The notes beneath the pieces are model-generated. The model made no database searches, was not told where the DNA came from, and saw nothing but the letters and a program-made list of their open reading frames with translations. This document shows, one piece after another, positions 1-7,629 of a DNA stretch of 64,000 bases (position 1 is its first letter; each line of letters starts with the position of its first letter). Made by a program: the position numbers and the translations under genes. The stretch is from JBDWFY01 sp039976075 (GTDB lineage Bacteria; Pseudomonadota; Alphaproteobacteria; Rhizobiales; Stappiaceae), in NCBI GenBank assembly GCA_039976075.1, contig JBDWFY010000011.1, forward strand, positions 248,001-312,000, in the 5' to 3' direction.

Positions 1-2
1 TT

Positions 3-89
3 GAGTTCTTTGAAGTGTTCTCGATAACTGCCGGGTCATTCGCGATAGTTTTAGCGCTCATGGCCATCGTAGGGTACTTTTTTGATTGA
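3..89 (+). CDS. C-terminal end of a membrane protein (partial)
   Basis: An open frame enters from the left edge and stops with TGA at 87-89. The 28 visible residues include a hydrophobic stretch (FAIVLALMAIVGYFF) and then end, as expected for a protein whose last segment is a transmembrane helix. The stop is 18 bases before the next start on the same strand, so the two genes probably share a transcript. No family can be assigned from so short a piece. Confidence 0.45.
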   Translation, partial: EFFEVFSITAGSFAIVLALMAIVGYFFD

Positions 90-107
90 TCTTTAAACGA
101 GAGTGCA

Positions 108-644
108 ATGACTGAAAATAGACCAGGCTCTAGGCGGCTTGAAGACATCGAGCGCGATCTTCAAAGGAAGAGTGGGATTGTCAGCACGTCTTCTGCAAAC
201 GCGCGCCGCAGTTACCCTACCTTCTTTCAAGGTAAGATTGCTGTTTTCATAGGTTGGTGGTCTCTTATTTGCATCATCGCCAACGGCCTTATCGGTGCTG
301 TACAAACTGGTATAAATCCCGACATCCATCTTTTTCACTTCGGCTTGGGGTATTTCTCTCTGGTCTATGTGCCATTGAGCTTTCTGGACGTGGTGTGGTT
401 CTTGCCGCCATTGTTTGCACCTATCAGTAGCTTTGTGGTTTGGCTGGCACTGGTTGGGTTGCAGTGGAAAGCAAATAGAGTGCAGCGTCCGGTTGAAGGT
501 GCACTGACTATTTTCTTACTGCTGAACGTGCCTTGGGCGATCTGGTCATTTAGTGTTGCCAATGATGTCGCGCAGATAGCCTCAAGCTTTGTTGTCTGGG
601 GCTTGGGCTTCTATGCACTCTCGATCCCCCAGTCATTCTCTTAA
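108..644 (+). CDS. multi-pass membrane protein of unknown function
   Basis: This is a 178-residue protein. A charged cytoplasmic N-terminus of about 45 residues, rich in Arg and Glu, is followed by four or five hydrophobic segments near residues 46-66, 75-92, 100-120, 130-150 and 155-172. The ATG at 108 follows a GAGAG-like purine stretch. I do not recognise the family. It sits directly upstream of three tandem paralogues that also end in membrane segments, and it is co-directional with them (28-base gap), so a shared role in the envelope is possible but is inference. Confidence 0.65.
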   Translation: MTENRPGSRRLEDIERDLQRKSGIVSTSSANARRSYPTFFQGKIAVFIGWWSLICIIANGLIGAVQTGINPDIHLFHFGLGYFSLVYVPLSFLDVVWFLPPLFAPISSFVVWLALVGLQWKANRVQRPVEGALTIFLLLNVPWAIWSFSVANDVAQIASSFVVWGLGFYALSIPQSFS

Positions 645-672
645 GCAAGATGCGATACGGATGGTGCAATAA

Positions 673-1257
673 ATGATTTCAAAACCACCCCGCGAAGGTG
701 CCCGGTGGGGTGATGACCCAGCTCCTGAGCCTGTGACACAGCCAGAACCCAAAGCTCCCCCTGCCGAATACGTTGCGCTGTGTGATCAGTATGGCGAGAC
801 CAATGTCGAGAAGGCTTTGTCGATCCACTCAAAGGTCAAAAACGAGTATCCACACTTAGATGTCTTGAATGCCGGATCATTTTCGTTTGCGGCGGACCTT
901 CTGGATCGGGCGAGGGTCTCAATGAAAGCTGCAGCCGAGGATGGACGGGCTCACTCTATGCCTGAGACTCTTGACATATGCGACAAGTTCGTCGGCCCCT
1001 TTCTAGCAAAAAATCCATCACCGGAGGCTCTTAGCAGTATGGAATTTACCTATGGCGACGAGCACACTGGCACAACAGGTCAGAAAGTCAAAGAAGACAG
1101 AGAAGAAAAATGGGGGTGGTTTATCATTGTCGCCGCAGGCATCGTTGGCGGATTGGTTTGGATTGCGTCCCAGAGTTTTGGATATGGGCTTCTGGCAGGT
1201 ATCGCTGCCGGTTTATCAGTCGCCTGGATTCACAATCAAGTATTCGGTGACAATTGA
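673..1257 (+). CDS. GARWGDDP-motif membrane protein, paralogue 1
   Basis: This 194-residue protein opens with the motif KPPREGARWGDDP at residues 4-16. A Pro/Glu-rich linker follows, then a soluble, probably helical region (residues 32-140) containing YGETNVEKA, ILxxA-type helices and a closing YGDE motif. It ends with two hydrophobic segments (about residues 150-166 and 170-188). The same layout and motifs recur in the next two genes, so this is the first member of a tandem family. No signal peptide is visible, so the motif end is predicted to be cytoplasmic. The function is unknown and I do not recognise the family. Its stop overlaps a possible TTG start of the next gene, but the ATG three bases further fits the family alignment better. 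Confidence 0.7.
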   Translation: MISKPPREGARWGDDPAPEPVTQPEPKAPPAEYVALCDQYGETNVEKALSIHSKVKNEYPHLDVLNAGSFSFAADLLDRARVSMKAAAEDGRAHSMPETLDICDKFVGPFLAKNPSPEALSSMEFTYGDEHTGTTGQKVKEDREEKWGWFIIVAAGIVGGLVWIASQSFGYGLLAGIAAGLSVAWIHNQVFGDN

Positions 1258-1259
1258 CC

Positions 1260-1865
1260 ATGACCAAACCACCCCGTGAAGGCGCCCGGTGGGGTGATGA
1301 TCCCGAACCGCAAACGCCGCCACCCTCTCAGCCCGCCCCGCCATCACAACACGAAATCTTGGTAGACACTTATGGTGAAACCAACGTCGCAAAGGCGTAT
1401 GAAGTATACGTCAGAATGAAAGCACAGGCTCCACATGCCCAAGTGATGAGAAATGACGAAACTACGTTTGCGAAAGTGATCTTAGAAAACGCGCAGCGCT
1501 CTGTTCAGTACGCCGCACAAGACGGCCGGGTTCATACATTCATTGAAACCCTCCATTTTATTGAGAAGCAACTCGGTGCCTTCTTACTCACTAACCCAAC
1601 CTGGGCACCTTCAGACGGGTTTACTATCTCTTACGGCGATGAGCACGAAGGGCACGCCTACAAGCGTGTCATGCGCTCACGGGCTTTGCGGTACCTCCGG
1701 AACGGAGCGATAGTCGGTATCGCTATAGGGGTGCTATCTTGGCTTGGAACAGGCGAGATCAGCCAACTAGTTTTGATGCCGTTTTTCTTCTCTGTCATGG
1801 CAGCAGTGGTCGGTGGACTAGTCTTTGAGTGGGAAAAGCACTCCAGGAAGAAAAAGCGGAGTTGA
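1260..1865 (+). CDS. GARWGDDP-motif membrane protein, paralogue 2
   Basis: This is the second copy of the tandem family, about 201 residues. The ATG at 1260 gives MTKPPREGARWGDDP, matching the neighbours, so it is preferred over the TTG at 1254. The order of parts is the same: motif, Pro-rich linker, YGETNVAKA, a helical block with FAKVILENAQRSVQ and DGRVHTF, the sequence ISYGDEHEG, then two hydrophobic segments. A very basic tail (HSRKKKRS) closes the protein and would be expected to stay in the cytoplasm. It is packed two bases after paralogue 1 and four bases before paralogue 3, so the three are almost certainly co-transcribed. Function unknown. Confidence 0.7.
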   Translation: MTKPPREGARWGDDPEPQTPPPSQPAPPSQHEILVDTYGETNVAKAYEVYVRMKAQAPHAQVMRNDETTFAKVILENAQRSVQYAAQDGRVHTFIETLHFIEKQLGAFLLTNPTWAPSDGFTISYGDEHEGHAYKRVMRSRALRYLRNGAIVGIAIGVLSWLGTGEISQLVLMPFFFSVMAAVVGGLVFEWEKHSRKKKRS

Positions 1866-1869
1866 TTAC

Positions 1870-2448
1870 ATGAATTCGCGACCTCCAAAGGAAGGAGCCA
1901 GATGGGGTGACGATCCGGCTCCTGAACCGAAACCGGCTCCTGCTCCGGAGACAGGTCCACCTCCAGAGTATTTGGCATTGTGTGATGAGTTTGGTGAGCC
2001 CAACGTGCAGAAAGCGCTGCAAATACGCCAAAGGATGAAGACGGAGGTACCACATGCCTCTTTCATCAAGAGTAGTGAGCTACACTTTGCACGCGTCATC
2101 CTGGAGAACGCAAAACGGTCATTGCAGATCGCTGCGAAAGATGGAAGACCCCACACATTTCCGGAAACTTTAGACATTCTGGAAGGCGAACTCAGCGCGT
2201 TCCTTTTGCAGAACCCAAATTGGGAACCATCTGATAATTTCACTCTTAGTTACGGCGATGAAGCCACAGGTAAGGCTGCACAACTGGCAAATATCAAAGA
2301 GAATCTTTGGCTCATAGGTTTTGCCGTGGCGGCTTTCGTTGGAATCTGGATTTATAGAGACTTTTCTACGGCCGTGGGAGGGGCGCTCGGATTCAGCGTC
2401 GCGGCCGGACTTCTTGCGTTGGCTCTCAAGCTCCTTGGCGTGAAGTGA
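1870..2448 (+). CDS. GARWGDDP-motif membrane protein, paralogue 3
   Basis: This is the third copy, 192 residues. An in-frame GTG at 1825 would add 15 residues inside the preceding gene. The ATG at 1870 gives MNSRPPKEGARWGDDPAP, which aligns with the other two copies, so it is chosen here. The central block shares FGEPNVQKALQ, FARVILENAKRSLQIAA and DGRPHTFPETL with paralogue 2, and ends in LSYGDEATG. Two hydrophobic segments follow (about residues 143-158 and 165-188). Copies 2 and 3 look closer to each other than to copy 1. Likely a lineage-specific expansion; function unknown. Confidence 0.7.
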   Translation: MNSRPPKEGARWGDDPAPEPKPAPAPETGPPPEYLALCDEFGEPNVQKALQIRQRMKTEVPHASFIKSSELHFARVILENAKRSLQIAAKDGRPHTFPETLDILEGELSAFLLQNPNWEPSDNFTLSYGDEATGKAAQLANIKENLWLIGFAVAAFVGIWIYRDFSTAVGGALGFSVAAGLLALALKLLGVK

Positions 2449-2545
2449 GTAGTCTGAGCGCTGCATCGGTCTGTTGGGATACCGACAGATTATTGCGTCT
2501 TACTCAGCCACTAACGATGAAAGCTGACAAACTTGGTATCTGGAG

Positions 2546-2974
2546 CTAACCCGCTCCCCTAAAAGGCTTATTTCGATCACACCAATATTCATAAAAACTA
2601 GACTTCTTACCCCAATAGCGGACGCGCACAAATGCTCCACAGTACTCACAATTGGCCTTATTGTAGACGTACCCATCACCCAATTTATCGATTTTGAGCC
2701 GAATTTTCGGGTTTAGACGGGGAAACCAATAGATCCAATCCGCCGAGTAGGTGGTGAAACTACAGTGATCACATTTAAGCTCAACAGTCTTCGGTTTTCC
2801 CTTCAAATGCCAGGACGGATTTTCGGTTTTTCGATGCTCGTTTCCTCTGATACCGTTTCGAACATATCTGCCATAATACGCATCCATATCAGTCATGAAG
2901 CGTTCAAACTCTTCTGGGCCTGTTTCCGAAAATGGTCTTTTTTCCAAGCCTGTTCCCCAAATACTGTTCCTCAA
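2546..2974 (-). CDS. small protein with two CxxC pairs (zinc-ribbon-like)
   Basis: This is an open frame of up to 142 residues. It carries CDHC and CEYC pairs about 43 residues apart, a spacing that could form one zinc ribbon. The segment between them is rich in Tyr, Trp and Lys. The longest start is a TTG at 2974 without a clear ribosome site; an internal ATG (MTDMDAYYGRYV) is an alternative start. No family is recognised. It is convergent with the paralogue array. The cysteine pairs make a chance frame less likely, but confidence is moderate. Confidence 0.45.
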   Translation of the reverse strand: MRNSIWGTGLEKRPFSETGPEEFERFMTDMDAYYGRYVRNGIRGNEHRKTENPSWHLKGKPKTVELKCDHCSFTTYSADWIYWFPRLNPKIRLKIDKLGDGYVYNKANCEYCGAFVRVRYWGKKSSFYEYWCDRNKPFRGAG

Positions 2975-3334
2975 AACGAGGGAATCTTATCCAATGGGTC
3001 TTGATCCGTACATCTAAAAGGTGAAACTCAGCCGACCCAAAAGAAGGTCCCAACTGCTCCCAGATGACAAAAACGGTCAGTTCCGAACGGCTCAGGACGG
3101 TGCGGACATCATAAAGATGCACGATGAGATTCTGCGCCGGACCTATGAGTATTATGGCCATACGCCTGGTGCGGATGATCAATAGCAGCGGCGGCGCTCG
3201 GTGTGTGTCCTGGCATGTAAGAGATCCCTTTTACGACGGGGATAAGCGTCAAAAAGTCCGGAGTAATCATGCGATCCGGAGAGTGTGAGGGCTGTATTTC
3301 ATGCCCTTTCAAAAAAGAAGATTCAATGAAGGAT
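2975..3334. other. intergenic region with a possible 54-codon frame
   Basis: No convincing gene is seen here. A plus-strand frame beginning with GTG at 3021 runs to TAG at 3185 and reads plausibly in its second half (IIKMHDEILRRTYEYYGHT). It has no recognisable domain or strong ribosome site and could be a gene remnant. The bases 3148-3165 recur with one mismatch at 25307-25324. Confidence 0.25.
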
Positions 3335-3363
3335 TGTCCGGGCAGGTTGATGCTGCCCGGACA
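3335..3363 (-). terminator. stem-loop downstream of katG
   Basis: A perfect 11-bp stem (TGTCCGGGCAG at 3335-3345 pairing with 3353-3363) encloses a 7-base loop, starting 16 bases after the katG stop codon on the minus strand. A run of T residues directly after the stem is weak, although a T-rich tract lies some 14 bases further. It is best read as a transcription terminator or a 3' end stabiliser for katG. Confidence 0.6.
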
Positions 3364-3378
3364 GAAATTTATCGGATG

Positions 3379-5559
3379 TTATGCCGCGAGATCGAAGCGG
3401 TCGGCGTTCATGACTTTGGTCCAGGCCTGAACGAAATCGCGAACAAACTTCTCTTTGTTGTCATCCTGCGCATAGACCTCGGCATAGGCTCGAAGGATTG
3501 AGTTGGAGCCGAACACCAGGTCAGCGCTTGTTGCTGTCCATTTGACATTGCCCGACGAGCGGTCACGGATTTCATAGGTGCCGCTGTCTTCGACAGGATG
3601 CCAGCTGTTGCTCATGTCGGTCAGGTTGACAAAGAAGTCCGTGGTCAGGGAGCCTGCATTGTCGGTGAAAACACCGTGTTTGCTGCCGCCGTGATTGACG
3701 CCAAGCACGCGCAGGCCGCCGACAAGGACAGTCATCTCTGCTGCGGTCAGACCGAGCAGCTGCGCCTTGTCGAGCATCATTTCCTCAGCGGAAACAGCAT
3801 AGTCCTCTTTCTCCCAGTTGCGGAAGCCATCGGCCAGCGGCTCAAGAAAGTCGAAGCTGTCAGCGTCGGTCTGTGCGTCATCCGCATCGCCGCGACCCAC
3901 GGCAAACGGCACGTCGACGGAGTAACCTGCCGCTTTGATCGATTGTTCCAGACCAACATTGCCGCCCAGGACAATGACATCCGCCACCGATGCGCCTGTT
4001 TCGGCGGCAATGGGTTCAAGGATGCCTAGAACCTTGGCCAGACGATCCGGCTCGTTTCCGGCCCAGCTTTTCTGCGGAGCCAAGCGGATACGGGCGCCGT
4101 TGGCACCACCACGCTTGTCCGAACCACGGAAGGTCCGGGCGCTGTCCCAGGCTGTTGCGATCAGCTCTGCTGAGGTAAGGCCGCTCCCGGCAATCTTGGC
4201 CTTAACGGCTGCGACATCGTAGCCTGTGTTGCCTGCGGGAATCGGGTCCTGCCAGATCAGATCTTCGCTCGGCACATCTGGACCAAGATAGTTGGGGCGT
4301 GGCCCCATATCGCGGTGGGTCAGTTTAAACCAGGCACGGGCGAACGTGTCCTCAAAATACTTCTGATCCGCTTTGAATTTCTGGCAGATTTCATTGTAGA
4401 TCGGGTCAATCTTCATCGCCATGTCGGCATCGGTCATCATCGGGTTACGCTTGATCGAGGGATCAGATGCGTCAACCGGTTTTGCGTCATCCGGCATATC
4501 GACCGGTTCCCACTGCCAGGCGCCGGCTGGAGACTTTTTCAGCTCCCATTCATAGTTGAACAGATAATCGAAAAAGCCCATGTCGAACTTGGTCGGGTGC
4601 TTTGTCCATGCACCTTCGATACCAGAAGTGAATGCTTCGGCGGCTTTTGCGTGCTGATCCGGGTTGCTCCAGCCAAGGCCTTGTGTCTCTAGGCCGGCAG
4701 CTTCCGGTTCCACGCCGATGTTGTCACCGGCCATTGCACCATGTGCTTTACCGACCGTGTGACCACCGCAGGTCAGTGCTGCTGTTTCTTCATCATTCAT
4801 TGCCATCCTGGCAAATGTCTCGCGCACATGAAGCGCAGTCTTGGCCGGATCGGGCTTGCCGTTGACACCTTCGGGGTTGACGTAAATCAGTCCCATATGA
4901 ACCGCTGCCAGCGGGTTTTCCAGGGTGGATGCATCTTCGTGGTCTTCGTAGCGGTTCTCAGCCGGGGCGAGCCATTCCTTCTCGGATCCCCAATAGACAT
5001 CCGTTTCAGGGCCCCAGATGTCTTCGCGGCCAAAGCCAAAGCCGAATGTTTTCAAGCCCATGGACTCATAAGCCATGTTGCCGGAGAGAATGATCAGATC
5101 GGCCCATGACAGTGCATTGCCGTATTTCTTTTTAACAGGCCACAGAAGACGCCGGGCCTTGTCGAGGCTGGCATTATCCGGCCAGGAATTCAGAGGTGCA
5201 AATCGGATGTTGCCTGAACCGGCACCCCCACGGCCATCCTGTAACCGGTATGTTCCGGCAGAATGCCAGGCAAGGCGGATCATCAGACCGCCGTAATGAC
5301 CCCAGTCAGCCGGCCACCAGTCCTGGCTTTCGGTCATCAGCGCCTTTACGTCTGCTTTCACCGCCTGGAAGTCCAGGCCCTTGACGGCTTCGCGATGATT
5401 GTAGTCTGGATCCATTGGATTTGTACGCGCACCATGCTGGTGCAAGATGTCGAGATTCAGCGCATTCGGCCACCATTTGGTCACCGGCTTTTCCATCGAC
5501 GTATTGCCCCCGTGATTGATCGGGCAGCCGCCCAAAGCACTTTTATCGTGTACGTTCAT
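3379..5559 (-). CDS. katG: catalase-peroxidase
   Basis: This bifunctional haem enzyme breaks down hydrogen peroxide and organic peroxides. The 726-residue length is normal for KatG, which has an active N-terminal and a degenerate C-terminal peroxidase domain. The distal site RLAWHSAGTYR is present, with Arg95, Trp98 and His99. The proximal haem ligand lies in CGGHTVGKAHGA. A tyrosine in GLIYVNPEG and the tryptophan at 98 fit the Met-Tyr-Trp crosslink needed for catalase activity. The start chosen is the ATG at 5559, which has GGAG six bases upstream; a longer frame upstream lacks support. It is divergent from oxyR, its usual activator, with about 113 bases between them. Confidence 0.96.
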   Translation of the reverse strand: MNVHDKSALGGCPINHGGNTSMEKPVTKWWPNALNLDILHQHGARTNPMDPDYNHREAVKGLDFQAVKADVKALMTESQDWWPADWGHYGGLMIRLAWHSAGTYRLQDGRGGAGSGNIRFAPLNSWPDNASLDKARRLLWPVKKKYGNALSWADLIILSGNMAYESMGLKTFGFGFGREDIWGPETDVYWGSEKEWLAPAENRYEDHEDASTLENPLAAVHMGLIYVNPEGVNGKPDPAKTALHVRETFARMAMNDEETAALTCGGHTVGKAHGAMAGDNIGVEPEAAGLETQGLGWSNPDQHAKAAEAFTSGIEGAWTKHPTKFDMGFFDYLFNYEWELKKSPAGAWQWEPVDMPDDAKPVDASDPSIKRNPMMTDADMAMKIDPIYNEICQKFKADQKYFEDTFARAWFKLTHRDMGPRPNYLGPDVPSEDLIWQDPIPAGNTGYDVAAVKAKIAGSGLTSAELIATAWDSARTFRGSDKRGGANGARIRLAPQKSWAGNEPDRLAKVLGILEPIAAETGASVADVIVLGGNVGLEQSIKAAGYSVDVPFAVGRGDADDAQTDADSFDFLEPLADGFRNWEKEDYAVSAEEMMLDKAQLLGLTAAEMTVLVGGLRVLGVNHGGSKHGVFTDNAGSLTTDFFVNLTDMSNSWHPVEDSGTYEIRDRSSGNVKWTATSADLVFGSNSILRAYAEVYAQDDNKEKFVRDFVQAWTKVMNADRFDLAA

Positions 5560-5672
5560 GAGGATCTCCATTTTCTGAAAGGACACTGCCGCACGCGGCT
5601 CGTACGTCTAATTAGACCCGGAGCGCGATTAATTCCAATTGAATATTCTAAAGAGAGTGATAAGTATGGCAA
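5560..5672. promoter_or_regulatory. katG-oxyR divergent control region
   Basis: This 113-base region between two divergent starts holds a perfect 12-bp palindrome, GTCTAATTAGAC at 5606-5617, and further AT-rich dyads nearer oxyR (GAATATTC at 5641-5648). By analogy with other katG/oxyR pairs it should contain the OxyR binding site and both promoters. The exact operator boundaries cannot be fixed by eye. Confidence 0.5.
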
Positions 5673-6584
5673 ATGATAGGATTGACCATCAAACACCTCA
5701 GATATTTTGATGCTCTGGCGCGACACGGCCACTTTGGTCGCGCTGCTGAGGCCTGTGCGATTTCGCAGCCTGCTTTGTCGTTGCAAATCAAGGATCTGGA
5801 ATCGATGCTTGGCGCACCGCTGGTTGAGCGCGCCACCCGTCAGATCCGCATGACGACGCTGGGAGAAGAGTTTCTAAGTCGTGCTCGAAAGATTCTGATC
5901 GAAGTGGACGAGCTTGGGGCGCTGGCCCGGACTGACGAAGGTCCGTTCAAGGGACTGCTTCGTCTGGGTGTAATCCCAACCGTGGCCCCATATCTGTTGC
6001 CGGCAATTATTCGCGAGTTGGCCGATCGCTTTCCGGATTTGGAATTGCAGCCCCGCGAAGCCGTCACCAAATCGCTGATTGAAGATCTCCAGCAATCCCG
6101 TTTGGACCTTGTGATCGCCGCACTGCCGATTTCGGAGCCGACGCTGCGCGAATTTGCCCTCTTCGAAGAAGATTTCGTTCTTGTACGTGGCGTGCGGGAT
6201 GCCGGCAAGCCGGTCCCAAGCCCGGAAAAACTGCAAGCGATGAAACTTCTGCTGCTGGAGGAGGGGCATTGCTTTCGCGATCAGGCTTTGTCTTTCTGCG
6301 ACATCCGGCCAACGGATCCAAGGTATTTGATGGGAGGCAGCTCGCTGTCGACCCTCGTACAGATGGTCAGCGCCGGTTTGGGCGTAACGCTCATTCCGGA
6401 TATGGCGTTACCGCTGGAAACACACAGCGCATCAGTTTCAGTTTGCCGCTTTCCCGGCGAACCGCCCAAACGCACCATCGGGATGGTTTGGCGCAAGACG
6501 AATCCACTGGGCAATCAACTCATGCAACTGGGGGCCGTTATTCGCCAGATCGGACAGGCTCAAAGAGACAAAATCATCGAATAA
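5673..6584 (+). CDS. oxyR: OxyR hydrogen-peroxide-sensing LysR regulator
   Basis: This is a 303-residue LysR-type regulator with an N-terminal winged helix-turn-helix (residues 3-62, containing GRAAEACAISQPALSLQIKD) and a C-terminal sensor domain. The diagnostic OxyR signature is intact: GHCFRDQALSFC places the two redox cysteines at residues 200 and 209. Peroxide would oxidise Cys200 to form a disulfide with Cys209 and switch the protein to activation. The divergent position next to katG supports katG as its main target. The start is the ATG at 5673, with only a weak purine stretch upstream. Confidence 0.93.
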   Translation: MIGLTIKHLRYFDALARHGHFGRAAEACAISQPALSLQIKDLESMLGAPLVERATRQIRMTTLGEEFLSRARKILIEVDELGALARTDEGPFKGLLRLGVIPTVAPYLLPAIIRELADRFPDLELQPREAVTKSLIEDLQQSRLDLVIAALPISEPTLREFALFEEDFVLVRGVRDAGKPVPSPEKLQAMKLLLLEEGHCFRDQALSFCDIRPTDPRYLMGGSSLSTLVQMVSAGLGVTLIPDMALPLETHSASVSVCRFPGEPPKRTIGMVWRKTNPLGNQLMQLGAVIRQIGQAQRDKIIE

Positions 6585-6611
6585 GCTTTGTCGATCGAAC
6601 GGTGCTTCACT

Positions 6612-7448
6612 CTAAAATTTCGCCGCAACTCCGAGCAGGGGACCATGGGTGATGGTATCGTAGACGAAACGGTCAGCACCGGATTTACCGTTGTCGTAAT
6701 CAACGCTGAGTGCCTTGTATTGCATATGCAGAGACCATGTTTCGTTGAAATGATAGCCAACGCCCGCCTGCAGGGTCCATGTGAGGTCGGAGGAAACGCC
6801 GAACCCGCCGATATCTGCCCGCCCCATAACTGACCATTTGTCGGTAAGAAACCGCGTGCCGCGGATCCCGATGACCGGGTCGAGCCATCGAGCGCTCGGG
6901 TTGAAGGAGAAGTCACCAGCAATGGTGCCACTTCCAGTGAATTTTACGTCATTGTCCCAATAACGACCGCCTCCGTAAACCTCTGCCCAGGCCTTGTCAC
7001 TCGACAGGAAGCGATAGCCGGCAAAGCCTTCAACGACCAGTTGGCCGACACTTGCCCGTAGTCGTCCATTGGCCAGGGGGCCATCGGTCGCTGTACCCAG
7101 ATTCATGTAGGCAACATCGACGACAAGACCGATCCTCTGTCGGTAGAGGGCCTCCAGATGCACCATGGCGCCAAAGCGAAGGTTTTCCAGGATCGTTCCG
7201 GTATCGACATTAATGCTGGTATTTGGCAAGCGGCCGATTTGTGTATTACCTGTTATGGTCGGTCCGAGCAGATAGGGGGCGACAATGAATTGCCAGGCTT
7301 TTTCCACGCGCACCTGGGCATATTCTGTTTCAATCGGCGGCTCACCTGGCACATCTGCTGCAGAGGCGCTGCCGGAGAAAATTGGACTGCCAGCCAATAG
7401 CGCGGGCATCAGGACACCAAGTCCCATTTTTTTCCGAATGCTGGTCAT
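6612..7448 (-). CDS. outer-membrane beta-barrel-like protein
   Basis: This is a 278-residue exported protein. A signal peptide ends around ASA-AD, near residue 31. The mature part alternates hydrophobic and polar residues and has repeated aromatic girdle patterns (VEGFAGYRF, GVGYHFNETW, MQYKAL), ending in the C-terminal phenylalanine typical of outer-membrane barrels. The ATG at 7448 has GGAG seven bases upstream and is preferred to a longer frame. It is convergent with oxyR and separate from the operon upstream. A structural or porin-like role is possible; the substrate is unknown. Confidence 0.75.
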   Translation of the reverse strand: MTSIRKKMGLGVLMPALLAGSPIFSGSASAADVPGEPPIETEYAQVRVEKAWQFIVAPYLLGPTITGNTQIGRLPNTSINVDTGTILENLRFGAMVHLEALYRQRIGLVVDVAYMNLGTATDGPLANGRLRASVGQLVVEGFAGYRFLSSDKAWAEVYGGGRYWDNDVKFTGSGTIAGDFSFNPSARWLDPVIGIRGTRFLTDKWSVMGRADIGGFGVSSDLTWTLQAGVGYHFNETWSLHMQYKALSVDYDNGKSGADRFVYDTITHGPLLGVAAKF

Positions 7449-7629
7449 TCTACAACTCCTCTGGTCCAAGAGATCGATAAAGACACCATCCTAACCAAGG
7501 CGCGTTCCTGGATCGTCTTGTTACCCATGGTGTATTTCTCTCTCGTCTTGGACGGTGAAAAATGCGCCAATTCCTCATTTTATCGCGCATCTCCGGCGCA
7601 AAAAGGTTACCATTTATTCGGGATACACT

